The notes: generated from the letters alone by a model not told the origin. A stretch of DNA of 64,000 nucleotides from Culex pipiens pallens (GCF_016801865.2 NC_068937.1:129618117-129682116), one strand, 5' to 3'; counted from the stretch's first letter, positions 1-12,699 are shown. Translations and numbers: made by a program.

Positions 1-1540
1 TCCGCATTGACATACTATCTTTTCATTTTTCTGCCATTCTTCATATTTTTTACTGTCTTTTTCACACTTACTTCCAGTCTTTGTGAGGGGATACTGAGCT
101 CGATTTGCTCTCCATCCGCATTGACCTTTTCTCATCTATGATTTTCCTTTTCATCAGTAGTTAGAATCAAAGCCGGGGATTGGGGAGGGAGCATCAGGAC
201 AGTGGACAGTATGCTGTAATGGCGGAGACTGGATGTGGATAGTGGAAGACCAGAACTACGTCAAAAGGGGAAAATAGTTTATTAGTTGTACAATTGCCGA
301 TTTTTTTTCACATGAAAGTAGATTGAAAGGGCCAAAAGGTGCTTTTTTTGTAACCCCAACAATAAAAAAACAACAAAAAAAAAAAATGAGCAGACATTTA
401 GTTTTGAGGCTAAATGAATGGACAAAAGTAATCAATCATGGAAATTAAAAGAGGACACAAAACAATCAACTTTCTGCATCCAACGATCTCCACAAATTAT
501 CACCGCTATTAGCCTTCGGAGGACGCATGACGACTTGAATCGCCCATCATCAATTTAACACTGACCAACAAATTATTGTATGTTATCAATACATCTTATA
601 TATAGCACATCATGCAATGTTACAATGTTAGGTATAGCATGGACGTTGTTTTATGGAAAAATCTATGCCAACGTGGTTCAAGAACTATATTTTAAGCAAC
701 ATAATTATTTAAGAATATTTCTGTGGACTGATGTTACTAATTGATCATCGAAGTTGGACGACGCGTTCAGCCCCGATCTGAACCGCGATCACTCTTATAA
801 GGGCCCTTTCACTCTCACCGCGCCACACACATTCACCCAAGGCACCCTCTCCCGTTCACGATCAAGTAAGGGGTGGAAGTGCAATAGCTGAAATTTAATA
901 TAGTGCCGTCTGACTGGGAGATCGACGACGACGACGACGACAAGCATTTATCGCCGACGCCGTCGAAAGAAGAACGTATATGGGCAGAAACCGCAAGACC
1001 GGCTTTGGGTTGAGGGGGGAGGGAGCCAACGCACGAGGACAAAAGGGCACTTGGCGGCCCCACCGCCCGCCAAGCCACCAACTAAAGTCAGTCAGTCAGT
1101 CAGTTGTCGTCAGCCTTTTGGCCAAGGTGCGTGGGATATCGCGTTTCGTGGAGTTCTGGTTCGGTGGTCCAGATACTGTGTAGAACAACACATTCAGGTG
1201 GTTACGGAAATAACAACAGCTGTTCAAATAAGCCTTTGGAAGAAATGGATCACCGCATTCAAAACATTTGAAAGTCGGCTAACAAAACTGATGAGCTCAT
1301 CACCAAGACGGGCTGAGCCACCAAAAGTATTTGAATCGTAACAATACACATCACACCACCAAAACTTAAGTGCATTCAACCAAGTTTTTGTTGGTCTGCT
1401 ATCGTGCGAACTTCTCTCGCGGATGCTGCGCGGGGACAGCAATTTTTGAAAGTAGGTCACCAAAAGTACCAACTGGTTTAACTTTTAGCCAGTAACTCGC
1501 CTAATCGTCGTATTTTCGGTGAAAGCCCCCGCAAATCCCA
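1..1540. other. Gene-free left edge upstream of first ZAD gene
   Basis: No coding region could be supported here. The only point of note is a run of overlapping TCAGT pentamers at about 1086-1104, the insect initiator consensus on the + strand, followed at 1125 by a possible donor (CAAG|GTGCGT). This could be a transcription start and a short 5' non-coding exon of the ZAD gene that starts at 1541, but nothing else in the sequence confirms it. The rest is AT-rich with homopolymer runs. Confidence 0.3.
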
Positions 1541-4500
1541 ATGGATTTCACCGAAATATGTCGCATCTGTTGCGAGATCCGGCCGGACCTGCGTCCAATT
1601 CTGGAATCCGACGACGACTTCTTGCACCAACTGTTTCACCAAGTTCTGCGGTTGGAGGTAAGCGCGTGTGAGAGTTGGCGCGCGTGCCTCGAGCGCTCTC
1701 TACTACCGTAGCATGGGGTAACTCCGTGGTAAACATCTCCAAATTTCGTATAGATCTCCGCCGACGATGGGCTGCCGCAGAATGTCTGCACGCTGTGCCG
1801 GGAAACGCTGCGGAATGTGCAAGAAACGATCGCGATGGCCCGCGCGAACGATGCGATGCTGCGAAAGCAACAGCAACGGCTGGCGCGGGGAGGCGATGGA
1901 GAACGCCAGGTCACGGCGGAATTGTAAGTTGATACCTATATGTTTTCTCATTGGAGCAATTCTCTACCAAAACCGGAAATGGATTTTATTTGCATTTTAT
2001 GATTTGGCTCAAACTTTGTGGGGGCCTTCCCTATGACCAAAGAAGCCATTTTGCATCATTAGTTTGTCCATATAAATTTCCATACAAATTTGGCAGCTGT
2101 TCATACAAAAATGGTACGTAAATATTCGAAAATCTGTAACTTTTGAAGGAATTTTTTGATCAATTTGGTGTCTTCGGCAAAGTTGTAGGTATTGTTAAGG
2201 ACTATTTAGAAAAAAATAGGTACACGGAAAAAAAAATTTCCCGATTTTTTTATTAACTTTTTTTTTCACAAAAACTCAAATTCCCAAAATACGTATTTTT
2301 TGATTTTCGAGATTTTTTGATATGTTTTAGGGGACAAAAATCCGCAACTTTTGAGCTATAGAGAAACATGGTCAAAAAATCTGCCGCCGAGTTATGATTT
2401 TTTGAAAAACTGGTGATTTTTGGAAAAAATCGAAATTTCATACATAAAATTTTTTTGACCTCATTTTTTTATGCAAAATTGAATTTGCAATCGAAAATTA
2501 CTTTACAGATTTTTCGATAAAGGGCCCCGTTTTCAAGATATAGCCACCGAAAGTTTGATTTCAGCGAAATATTTGCAGTTTTTCAATTTTTAAAAATAGT
2601 GACCATGAGTGACCATTTCTAAAAATATTTTTTTTGAAAAGTTCAGAAAATTTGCTATAAAATTGTCTAAGAGACATTGAAGATTGGACCTCTGGTTGCT
2701 GAGATACAGCGGCTTAAAGAAAAAGAAACACGAAAATTGAAGTTTTCTAAGTCTCACCCAAACAGCCCACCATTTTCTAATGACGATATCTCAGCAATTA
2801 ATGGTCCGATTTTCAATGTTAATACATGAAACATTCGTGAAATTTTCCGATCTTTTCGAAAAAAATATTTTGAAAACAATTAAATCAATACTAGCATTTT
2901 TAATGGGCATAATATTCAATGTTTGGCCCTTTTAAAATGTTAGTCTTGATTTAATTTTTTTCAAAATATTTTTTTCGAAAAGATCGGAAAATTTCACGAA
3001 TGTTTCATGTATTAACATTGAAAATTGAACCATTAATTGCTGAGATATCGTCATTAGAAAATGGTGGGCTGTTTGGGTGAGACTTAGAAAACTTCAATTT
3101 TCGTGTTTCTTTTTCTTTAAGCCGCTGTATCTCAACAACCAGAGGTCCAATCTTCAATGTCTCTTAGACCATTTTATAGCAAATTTTCTGAACTTTTCAA
3201 AAAAAATATTTTTAGAAATGGTCACTCATGGTCACTATTTTTAAAAATCGAAAAACTGCAAATATTTCGCTAAAATCAAACTTTCGGTGGCTATATCTTG
3301 AAAACGGGGCCCTTTATCGAAAAATCTGTAAAGTAATTTTCGATTGCAAATTCAATTTTGCATAAAAAAATGAGGTCAAAAAAATTTTATGTATGAAATT
3401 TCGATTTTTTCCAAAAATCACCAGTTTTTCAAAAAATCATAGCTCGGCGGCAGATTTTTTGACCATGTTTCTCTATAGCTCAAAAGTTGCGGATTTTTGT
3501 CCCGAATCTCGAAAATCAAAAAATACGTATTTTGGGAATTTGAGTTTTTGTAAAAAAAAAGTTTATAAAAAAAATCGGGAAATTTTTTTTTCCGTGTACC
3601 TATTTTTTCTAAATAGTCCTTAACAATACCTACAACTTTGCCGAAGACACCAAATTGATCAAAAAATTCCTTCAAAAGTTACAGATTTTCGAATATTTAC
3701 GTACCATTTTTGTATGAACAGCTGCCAAATTTGTATGGAAATTTATATGGACAAACTAATGATGCAAAATGGCTTCTTTGGTCATAGGGAAGGCCCCCAC
3801 AAAGTTTGAGCCAAATCAAAAAATACAAAAAATAAAAATGGTCGAAATCGGCCGGTTTTGTAGAGAATTGCTCATTGGTTTTAATGGTTGATAACAATTT
3901 TTTTATTTTCAATTATATTTTTGATTTTTGATCTTCAAAAAGAATTTAAAAAAACTTAAAAAAAAATAATTTTTTTTTTACTTATTTCAATCATTTTGCT
4001 CACATCAGGGATGTAATAATCGCAAAAAAAAATCAATTTCGCTAGCGAACTTTCTCCACCCGCGAAAGTGAGAGAAGGCAAATCACGCAAAATAAAATCG
4101 CTCCCGAAATTCTTTAAGAAAATCAATCTGCTGATGATTTTTTGTGAATTTCCTTGTCAGCACCTTTTAAAAATATTTATTTCACTTTGTTTACACACAT
4201 TGCCCATCTACAAAATGTGACAGCTCGTTTTCGACGCGTGACATTACACTTGCAAGTGCAGTAGTGAATAAGATGTTCCGCTGAATAATCAAGATGATTA
4301 TTTTTTTAGATTTCTTTTAGCGATTTTTCTTGCGCGAGAGAGGAGAGCCATGCTCCCTTCGGATTTTTTCTCTTGATGAGCGTCCAATGATTTTCTTTTG
4401 ATGATGATTATTCCATCGCTGGCTCACATTATACACCCGTACAGTTGATATACAATCATTAGTTTTTTTTTTTTGTAAAAAAAAACTTATCGGGTTTCTA

Positions 4501-7500
4501 CATCCAAATTTCAATAAAATTCAAAAGTGGATTGAATATTTCAAAACGCATTTTAAATTATTTTTAAAATTTCAACAACCGTACAGATGATATGCAATCA
4601 TCAGTTTTTTGTGACAAAAACTTAAAATAAAATTTGTACCAGCCTAAAAATTTTTTGAATGAATTACATTTTTTTCAATTTCTAAGTTTTTCTTTGTAAA
4701 AAAACACTGTTTTTTTATTTGCTGATTTTTACAGATTTTAAAAATATTAGAAAAAATAAAACATTAAAAAACACCATAAAAAATTTAATTTCATGTTTTT
4801 AAAAAATCTTTAAAATATAATATTTAAGTTTGAAAAAAAAAAGAATTCTTCAGTATTTTTTGAAAAGGACCTATAAACTATTGTCTTTCATTAGGTTTAT
4901 AGGACCTATTAAAAAAAACTCTAGAATTGAAAAGCCAACAAATATTTTTTTCAATATTAAAAATGTTATAATTTTGCAAAAATAAAAAAATACGCAATTT
5001 AAACAAAAAAATAGTTAGGAAAATTTATAAATTATATTAGACAGGATGGAGAGCAAAAAAAGTAAAAAAAACCTTAAAAATGTCCATGGAAATAGAAGTC
5101 CTATCAACCGAAAACAATCTTAAATGATTTTTATTAAACTTGATTTTGTTAAGTTGATATTTTTTTCATAAATATGGCTCTGTAGCAAATATTTTTAAAA
5201 AAAATGTCTCGAGCTCGGCTGAGGGAGAAAAAAAACTTTGAAAAATATTTGCATCTGCCTTATTTAAAAAAATCAACATTTTAAAAATTTAAAAATTTCT
5301 GAGCCTTTGAAATTTGCATTTTTTTTGTATTGATTGTGTATTTTTTCATTTTTGTAAATTTTTATGTTTTTTGAAGATTTATAATTTTTTTTTATTTCTT
5401 AAAAAAAATATATTTGTTTTTTTAATGTTGAACATTTTTATAAATATGGCTGCAAACATTTTTCTATTTTTTGTTGGCCGAGGAAGAAAAAAAAACTTTG
5501 AAATATATTTGCATGTGCCTTTATTTATAAAAAAAATTAAACATTATAACTTTTTTGAATTTTTTAGCCTTTAAAATAAGCAAATTCTTCATTTTTTTTT
5601 ATTTCGCGGATTTCACGGAAATCTAAATTGCTCTCACCGAGCAGGATTTACATAAATCTTTGTGCTTTCTTCGGGAAATACTAGATTTACACATACATTT
5701 TTACTATCCATCGAAATCTGCGTTGTATTCTTGAAGACAGACTCACAGGAACATTTAGCAGAAATCCGCGAAATTCTCGCCACGAAAATCACGAAGATAT
5801 TTAACCACTTTGCATTTTTTTTTTAAAGAAAAACCTTTAATTGTTTTTTTTTATTTAAGCATGTTTGAACTCCTTTGAAAACATTTAAAATTTTCATAAA
5901 TTACCAATGTACAGTCCCACAAAAAATTTTTTTTTGGGGAAAAAAAATTCCGTCAATACCTCGATATTTGCAAAACTAATGATTGGAAAGCAACTGTACG
6001 CCTGTAAAAAGCATTTTAAAACACTTTTTTCATCCAAATGTTGAAACCTAGGCTTGTAATTTCAATTTTTATATTTTTTATTTTTTTGCCCTCCCCCCCC
6101 GACTTTGGTCAGAGTCGAGGGACATAAACTTTGAAAAATATTTGCAACGGCCTTAATACTTTTCATTTTGTTTTCAACACCTTAAAAACTTTCTAATTTC
6201 TGAACTTTTAAAATTTACTAAGTCTTTACCCTCTATTTTTTTCAGGCCGTAAAATGAGAGGGGAGACAAAAACTTTAAATACAATTTGTACCAGCCTAAT
6301 ATTACAATAAAAAAAAGTAATTTTGTTTAATTAGCTGATTTTACAAATGGGTCATTCCATCTCAACTGTGCACGAAAAAGTGCAAATTTGAAAATTACCC
6401 TCCCTGTGTGCTTCTAGCAGATGCGGCCAATGAAGCTGATGTAGGTAATCTCGGTAATCTCAAATACTCAAAACTTTGAAATTCGATATCTCTGGAACGA
6501 AACATATTCATTTCTGTCGATAAGTGATTCTTATTTAAAATTGCCCGGGGAATACGATGGTGAGGTCAAATCAAAAAAATAAGTTGGGGTGTTTTGAGAT
6601 ACGGCCGTTTAAAGTTTTCAATTGCGCAATACAGGTAGAAAAAATAAATTAATCAAAATTTTGATCACGGAAATGGATTCTACGACCAATTTACTTCAAA
6701 ATTAAGTCTAAGACCGACCTTCTAAGATTTGTGGTTCCTGAGCTATCGCCGTTTGAAACTAGGAGGTTCGCTCTAAAATCGCCAAAAAGTCGATTTTTTG
6801 GGGAGGTACAAAAATGGAGGGGGTGGTCCGATTTGGATGAAATTCGGGATTCTTGCATGTTTTGATAGTATCAACAGCCCTGCCAAATTTGAACAGGATC
6901 GGAGAGGGTAATTTTCAAATGCTGTTCCGCTTCAGATGGAATGACCCAAATTTTAAAAATCTTAAAAAATAAATCATAAAAAAACCTTTAATAAAATATT
7001 TTTTAAATTTTTGAAAAAATCTTTTTAGCTTGAACAAAAAGAATTGTTAAAATTTTAATAATTCTTCAAAATTAAACAACACAATTAAAACAAACAAAAA
7101 ATAGTAAGATTTGCTTATTTTAAAGGTTCAGAAATTTGAAAAGTTTGAAAATGTTGAAATTTTTATAAATAAGGCTGTTGCACATTTTATTCAAAGTTTT
7201 TGTCTCGACCTCGACCGAGGGAGAAAAGTTTTGAAAAATATTTGCATCTGTCTTATTTATAAAATTTTCAACATTTAAATAAATTCATATTTCTTAACCT
7301 GAAAATTTGCAATTTTTTCTATTTTGTTTGGTTAATTGTGTATTTTCTTTAAATTTTTCAGCTGTGTTAAAAATCATAATTTTTTTTTAAAGATTTTTTA
7401 TGTTTAATTGTTTTTTTCAAAAATTTTTTTTGTTGTTTTGAAGAATTGCAAAATTGTTAACATTTATAAATTAAAACAATTATCTTCTAAAATTTTTAAG

Positions 7501-9497
7501 TTTTTTTCAAAACCTTAAAAATCATGTTTTTTAAGATTATTATTTTTAAGTTTAGTTTTTTTTAAGATTTTTGAAATCTGTGGAAATCAGCAAATTAAAA
7601 AAAATAAATATGTTTTTGTAATATTTTTAACAAAAAAAAAAAAACATCAAAACTTCAAATTTTGTGTAATCAATTAGAAATTTTTAGTTTTGTAAAATAT
7701 TTATACTTTTTGAAAACTTTGAAATATTGAAAATTCAGTATTTTTTTAATTCCAGAAAATCTATATAGTATTGATATTTTTAAAATTGCTATTACAAATT
7801 TTGATCGTAATTTCTCGATCCACGAGCGAGATTTCTCAATAATGAAATGTCGAGCGTAATTTCTCGTTGGTATAAATCGTCGATTTGTCGATGGTAGATT
7901 GAACATTTTACTGAAGGATGCAAATGATCATTTCGAGGCATTTTTCAGCAAGATTGTTCAGGTTTGCTCACGAATGACTGATTACTGAGCGCTCCAGAGA
8001 GTATACCTATGAGTCAATCTCAAGATGATCACCAAATGATCATCTTGTGATCGACTCATCTTGCTTTTTTGTTTACAAACTTTATTAAAAATCATTCTTT
8101 TTTTGTTCTACTACTTTATGTATAGGCAAGTCGATCTTCTGACTGAATTTGCCATCGAAGATCAACTCATAGACTCATGCGAGGACGTCGAGGGAATCGT
8201 TGATGAAAACGTAATCATCGAGGAAGTGTTGGAAGAATGGATCCTCTCGGACGCTGATGATCACGCTTCTGAATCAGAACTTTGCCCAACGGATCAAGAA
8301 GAATCCCACACCATCGTCCAGCAAGAATCGTCCGACTCGGGACACGTTTCGACCGACCTCGAAGAGACCAACAAGGACAAGCCCAAAAAGCGCCCGCGCA
8401 AACGTCTCGTAAGTCCTCCTCCGCCGCCTCGCAAGCGCCAAAGGCGTGATGATCCGGAACGGCCGCGCAAGAACGACTTCCGGTGTTACGTGTGCAAGAG
8501 TGAGTCGCTGGGATCGGCGGAAGCCCTGTACGCCCACTTGAACTCACACGCCGACGAGCTGCCGTACACGTGCTCGAGCTGCGTGATGGAACGGGTCGTG
8601 ATCCGGAGCGTTACGCAGCTGAACGTGCACAAGCGGATGCACGAGAATCCGGTCAAGTGTGGATATTGTGACCGGAGGTATCATAATGCGCGTGCCGTGG
8701 AGTTGCACGTCCAGTTGCACCATCTGGGGGAGAATGTGGCCCAGCCGGTGGAGTGTGGCCAGTGCGGGAAGGTTTGTCCTTCGCTGCCGGCGCTGAGAAC
8801 TCACGAGAAGTTGCACACGCGTGCGCTGGGTTGCGAGTTTTGTGGGAAGTTGTTCACGGGGCGGCACAAGCTGCGCGAGCACATCCGCCGGAAGCACGCG
8901 ACGGAGAAGGAGTTTTCGTGCAAGGTTTGTGGGAAGGAGTTTGCCACGCTGCTGGCGGTGCAGTCGCACATGAAGATCAAACATTCGGAGCAGGAGTTCA
9001 AGTGCGGCTTTTGCGAGAGGAGCTACAGCTCGGATCAATCGCGCCGTTTTCACGAGAAGAAGCACGCGAAGGATGCAGGTTACCAGGCGAGCAACCGGTG
9101 GACGCAGTACTACACGCTGATCGATTCCGGGGAGGGTGGCGCCAAGAAGAAGCAGTGCACTCTGTGCCAGGCGATCGTGGGCGCGATTGGACCGCACATG
9201 ACTTCGGCGCACTTTCCGCAAAAGTATCGCTGCGGTGTGTGCGAGGCCGAGTTCGGGTCGAAGGCTAGCTACGCGATCCACGTGGCGGAACACGAGAAGG
9301 GGAAGGCGCACCGGTGTCCGATCTGCGAGAAGGAGTTCTCGGTGAGGAAGCTGTTGCTGACGCATTTGAAAACGAAGAAGCACCGCGATCATCCGCTGTC
9401 GAAGCTGTTCTTCAAGAAGGCGCCCACGACGGTGGAGGAAATGTTTGGCGCGGACATGCCGGAGCAGCTGCTGGAGGATTGGGAGGTTGCGGGTTGA
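1541..9497 (+). CDS. ZAD-C2H2 zinc-finger protein (family A, copy 1)
   Basis: Probable nuclear DNA-binding transcription factor. Three exons join in frame: 1541-1657 (phase 0), 1754-1923 (phase 2) and 8126-9497, giving 552 residues. The ZAD, a dimerisation domain, has its zinc cysteines at C7/C10 and C51/C54 and is split by intron 1 after residue 39. An acidic linker and a basic patch with a poly-proline run (about 180-210) precede ten C2H2-type fingers (about 215-515). The eighth finger is atypical and is led by a W-x3-Y segment. Intron 2 is 6.2 kb and full of repeats, including a large palindrome only 30 bp after the donor. The gene converges on the next gene with 73 bp between stop codons. 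Family members in insects are mostly uncharacterised regulators, so the target is unknown. The 5' exons are too short to be seen as long ORFs but are supported by ZAD homology and intact splice sites. Confidence 0.85.
1954..3873. mobile_element. 1.92-kb foldback (long inverted repeat) element
   Basis: The two arms (about 1954-2888 and 2946-3873) are near-perfect reverse complements separated by a loop of about 57 nt. Termini read GAGCAATTCTCTAC and its complement, flanked by ATTG on both sides (1950-1953, 3874-3877), which looks like a 4-bp target duplication. There is no coding capacity. It lies inside intron 2 of the ZAD gene, starting 30 bp after the exon 2 donor. Shorter relatives occur at 49708-50546 and 56966-57783. 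Confidence 0.85.
3874..6348. other. AT-rich intronic DNA with diverged hairpin repeats
   Basis: Intron 2 of the first ZAD gene. It is dominated by A/T homopolymers. Two degraded palindromic units centred on a CCGAGGGAG-like core and flanked by AAATATTTTTCAAAGTTTTT arms are visible around 5150-5270 and 5440-5540, with a third at about 6080-6160. A small hairpin around 4856-4925 pairs GGACCTATAAAC with its complement. No gene was seen. Confidence 0.45.
6349..6947. mobile_element. 599-bp TIR element (GGGTCATTCCATCT ends)
   Basis: The left end GGGTCATTCCATCT and the right end complement match, and pairing resumes at TTTGAAAATTACCCTC inside each end. AAAT flanks both sides, consistent with a 4-bp target duplication. 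No ORF is present, so it is a non-autonomous element. It lies in intron 2 of the first ZAD gene. Confidence 0.7.
6948..8125. other. AT-rich end of the long ZAD intron
   Basis: Another diverged hairpin of the CCGAGGGAG-centred family lies at about 7150-7265, with arms AAGGCTGTTGCA and complement. The rest is low-complexity A/T. The acceptor of exon 3 (TATAG|G) is at 8124-8125. No gene was seen. Confidence 0.4.
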
Positions 9498-9570
9498 ATC
9501 GTTATCAAGTTTTTGTTGTTGTATGTTATTAAAAAAATAATCGTTTATTAATATTTAAGGGAAATACATA
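9498..9570. terminator. Shared convergent 3' ends with poly(A) signals
   Basis: Only 73 bp separate the TGA of the + strand ZAD gene and the TGA of the - strand THAP-ZAD gene. TTTATT at about 9544-9549 gives AATAAA on the minus strand. A-rich ATTAAAAAAATAA near 9529-9541 can serve the plus-strand transcript. The two 3' UTRs probably overlap. Confidence 0.5.
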
Positions 9571-10980
9571 TCATTCTGAACGGACGGACTCGATCTTCTC
9601 CTCATCTAGGTCAATCTGGGTTGTGTCGGCGAGGACCGGAGCGGCGGCAACGACAATTTCACGTTTAGTCACGGTAATGTCCTCCTTGGACGCGCCGACG
9701 TGCTCGTACTTTTTCACCGTCGATAGCGTCTTGTGGACGCGCTCCTTGTGTGCCTCCATGCGCCACTTTGTCTTGAACTTGGTTCCACATTCGAGGCACT
9801 TGAAGTTCTTCTTATCGTCGTGCGTTACGCGATGTTCCTGCAGCTTTTCGTCGGTCGGGAAGGTTCTCCAGCAGTCGTCGCAGTTGAACTTGTACTGGTG
9901 CACCTTCATGTGGGTGTTGAGCGAGCATTGCCAGTTGAACCAGCGCGGAGGTTTGCACTCGGGGCACTTGAAGCGACGGTTCTCGTGGACCTTTTCCAGG
10001 TGAAACCGAAGGCGACTTCGTTCGGAGAACTTTTTGTTGCAGATCTGACACTCGTAGCCTTCCTCGCGGTGGCCAGTCTTCATGTGGTTACGGTACTGAA
10101 CCAGGCTGGTGAAGTCCTTGTCACAGCGGAGACATCGCTGCTTGACCTTTTCGATTTTCTTCAGCGTTTCTTCCTGCAGAATTTCGACGTTTTCCTGTTC
10201 AACTTCGACGTCTTCCTGCTGTGGAATCGTTTCCTCCGTCTCCATAGACAAATCAACCAGCTCAAATTGAGGCTCAGTATTCTCGTCGGCGTTCTCCTTG
10301 TCCGCCGTGGCCGTACTCAGCAGCTCTTCTTCGAGCTTCAGCAGCCGCTTTTGCGCCAGGTCACATTTCTTGACAAACTTCTGAAACTGAAGCATCACCG
10401 CGATGCAATCATTGCACACCCCATTCGGCAGGTCTGGCCGCTCCTGGTGCGTGCCCATACAGCAGGCCACAATCTCCGGCATGTTGTTCAGCTGACTCAG
10501 CGAGTGCTTCATCGGTTTGTCCTCCTTCTTGGCACAGAAACGGCAAAAGTAGTCCTTCGATTCAAAGTCGTCCTTTTCCTCGACACCCTGCCGGTATTCC
10601 ATCACTCCGAGCTGCAGCGTTGGAACCGTTCCCGGGTACAGCCTCGGTTTCTTCCTCGTTCGGTCGATGAACCGCTCCTCAAAATGCACCTCGCAGATCC
10701 GGCCATTCTCCGGCAGCTCCGTTTGAAACTTGGTGACCCAGGACGTGCTCCGCCACCAGTGGATCAAATCCCCAAACGCCATGCTAAACAGCACAATCTG
10801 GGACCGCTCGGAGATGGCCTTACAGCCCGGAACCACGCAACATTCATCGCTGACTGCACTGTCCTTCGGCGAAGCTTTGTTGACGATCTGGAAGCAATCC
10901 CAAGCTGATTATCCAAAACCCAAATCGAAAAAAAAAACCTCCCCCAAACTCACCGTACTCCTGGTATTTTTCGGGGCCAT
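9571..10980 (-). CDS. THAP-ZAD-C2H2 zinc-finger protein (family B)
   Basis: Two exons on the minus strand: a nine-codon first exon 10954-10980 (ATG, then GTGAGT donor) and 9571-10887, giving 447 residues. The THAP domain, a C2CH zinc-dependent DNA-binding fold, spans about residues 25-105, with C26/C31, C74/H77 in ICEVHF and the closing TVPTL motif at 96-100. A ZAD-like quartet follows at C124/C127 and C167/C170. After an acidic, glutamine-rich linker there are five C2H2 fingers (about 258-398); the third has a widened loop between its cysteines. The start was chosen because the apparent first methionine of the long frame is a GTG inside the THAP zinc motif, and the upstream mini-exon restores a complete domain. 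Likely a nuclear regulator; targets unknown. Confidence 0.85.
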
Positions 10981-11265
10981 TTTGCGCACCCACACTGTCC
11001 GGAACCCGGAACGACACGGAACCACCTGTGGAATTTCGTGCAAAAATCGAACGAAAAGCGACGCGCTTGGTTTCGGGGTTCAAAACAACTGCGTCCCGTC
11101 CCGATGACGTCACATCGACAACAACAAAACAAGCCGCTAACCCGGTAGGAAATTGTTCGTCGACTTTGTCGACTGGAATGGCGGTGGGTTTAATGTCGAC
11201 CTCAGCATCCAGTTTAACACTTCAAAACCCAATCAAAACGAATCACTTGGAATGGTAAATAACTA

Positions 11266-12583
11266 GGGTATTTTAACCATTAGTGGACCCCCTAGTAGAG
11301 CCGAAGCACATTTATCACAAATTTTCAATATTTTATGCACTTTTTCATAACCCTTTGTACAAAATAATGGAATCTGGAATCTTTTGAACAATTTTAAGTA
11401 TTTGTTTCATCAGTTATTTGTTTTTAAGCAGAAAAATAGCCATTTGAAAAAAAAGTTTGTTTTGCCTGTTATGGACCCACTTTTCCTATAGTGGACCCGG
11501 GTCCATAATCCGATTGTGGACCCGGGTCCACTATAGGCAAACTGTTATTTTTATACCAAATTTAACCGATATTTGATGTTTTGATGCATGGTGTAGGTCT
11601 AATGATAGATATAATGAATAAAAGATGGATTTTGCTCACTTTTCATCATGAACAAGTATGTTTTGTTAACAAATGTGGCTTTAAACAGCAAAAAACCTAA
11701 CAGACATTATTTCCGAAAAAGATCAGAGAAAACGTTTCAAAAACCACTGTAAACATACAAATAATTTAAAAAAGTAATTTTGATGCAATTTTTCCATATT
11801 AATTACATAAATGATTGACCGAAACTAAACAATAGATTTGTTTACAGTTGCTGATAAAACCACGCATGTTTATTTAAAAATAATGTTTTGTTATTGATTT
11901 ATTATTATAAAATATCATTTCAAACTGCAACTATGATGCTTCAGTTAAGTACCATTAACTAAAGTTTTGATTAATTATAAATTCTTTTGGCTTCAGCATA
12001 TTTGGTACTTTTAACATGAAAACAGCTATATTTATACTCATAATTGAAAAAAATATGCGTTTAGGTTGATAACAACAAGCATTTATTGTATGTTTAAGAG
12101 AAACTTTTGCTTAAATACACAGTTTTCTTTATTTTTGTAAGTTAAATTAACAGGGGTCCACTTTTGGAAAAGTTTGGATTTTCGTTGTCCTATATTGGAC
12201 CCCCTTAATTTTTGATAGAAAATGAGCAGTTTTTCGCTTTATTTTAGTAAAGTTCCTTAAACTTACATTATTTCGACTTGCTGAAGTTGAATAATCAGTC
12301 AAAAAATGATTGGATAGTTAATTCAATCATAAAATATAAATGCAGTTTTATTGTGAAAATGCTAGTGGCCATTGCTAATTTCAGATGTCGAACACAAAAC
12401 ACTTATTTTGGCTGAAAGGACACGTCAATGACAACCAACATTGTTTTAAATGATGCTGAACATGCCAAATAAAAGATTTGTAGACAACAACACGCTTGAA
12501 ATTGTGATTCTATTGAATTTTTCATCAAAAACCCTTCAGAGGGTCCACGATAGGAAAGGGGTCCACTAATGGATAACGTACCC
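11266..12583. mobile_element. 1.3-kb TIR element rich in GTGGACCC motifs
   Basis: The ends are GGGTA-N-TTA-N-CCATTAGTGGACCCC and complement. Internally the same GTGGACCC/GGGTCCAC motif recurs, with a 50-bp palindrome around 11487-11536 centred between two TGGACCCGGGTCCA blocks. No ORF is present, so it is non-autonomous. Flanks are CTA and TTA, compatible with a decayed 3-bp duplication of the PIF/Harbinger type. A fragment of the same end recurs at about 63436-63470. Confidence 0.65.
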
Positions 12584-12699
12584 TTAACCAATCTGGATAA
12601 TTTTTTTATCTAAAGATAACTTAATTACTTAGTGTAGAATTTTGTAGAACTTGATGTGACCAACTCTAGTCTTATTTAATATTCCAACTCCCAACCGCT

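Noticed and set aside
8544..9392. 282-codon minus-strand open frame opposite the zinc-finger exon
   Set aside because: Shadow of the GC-rich coding strand of the ZAD gene; no domain and no start context.
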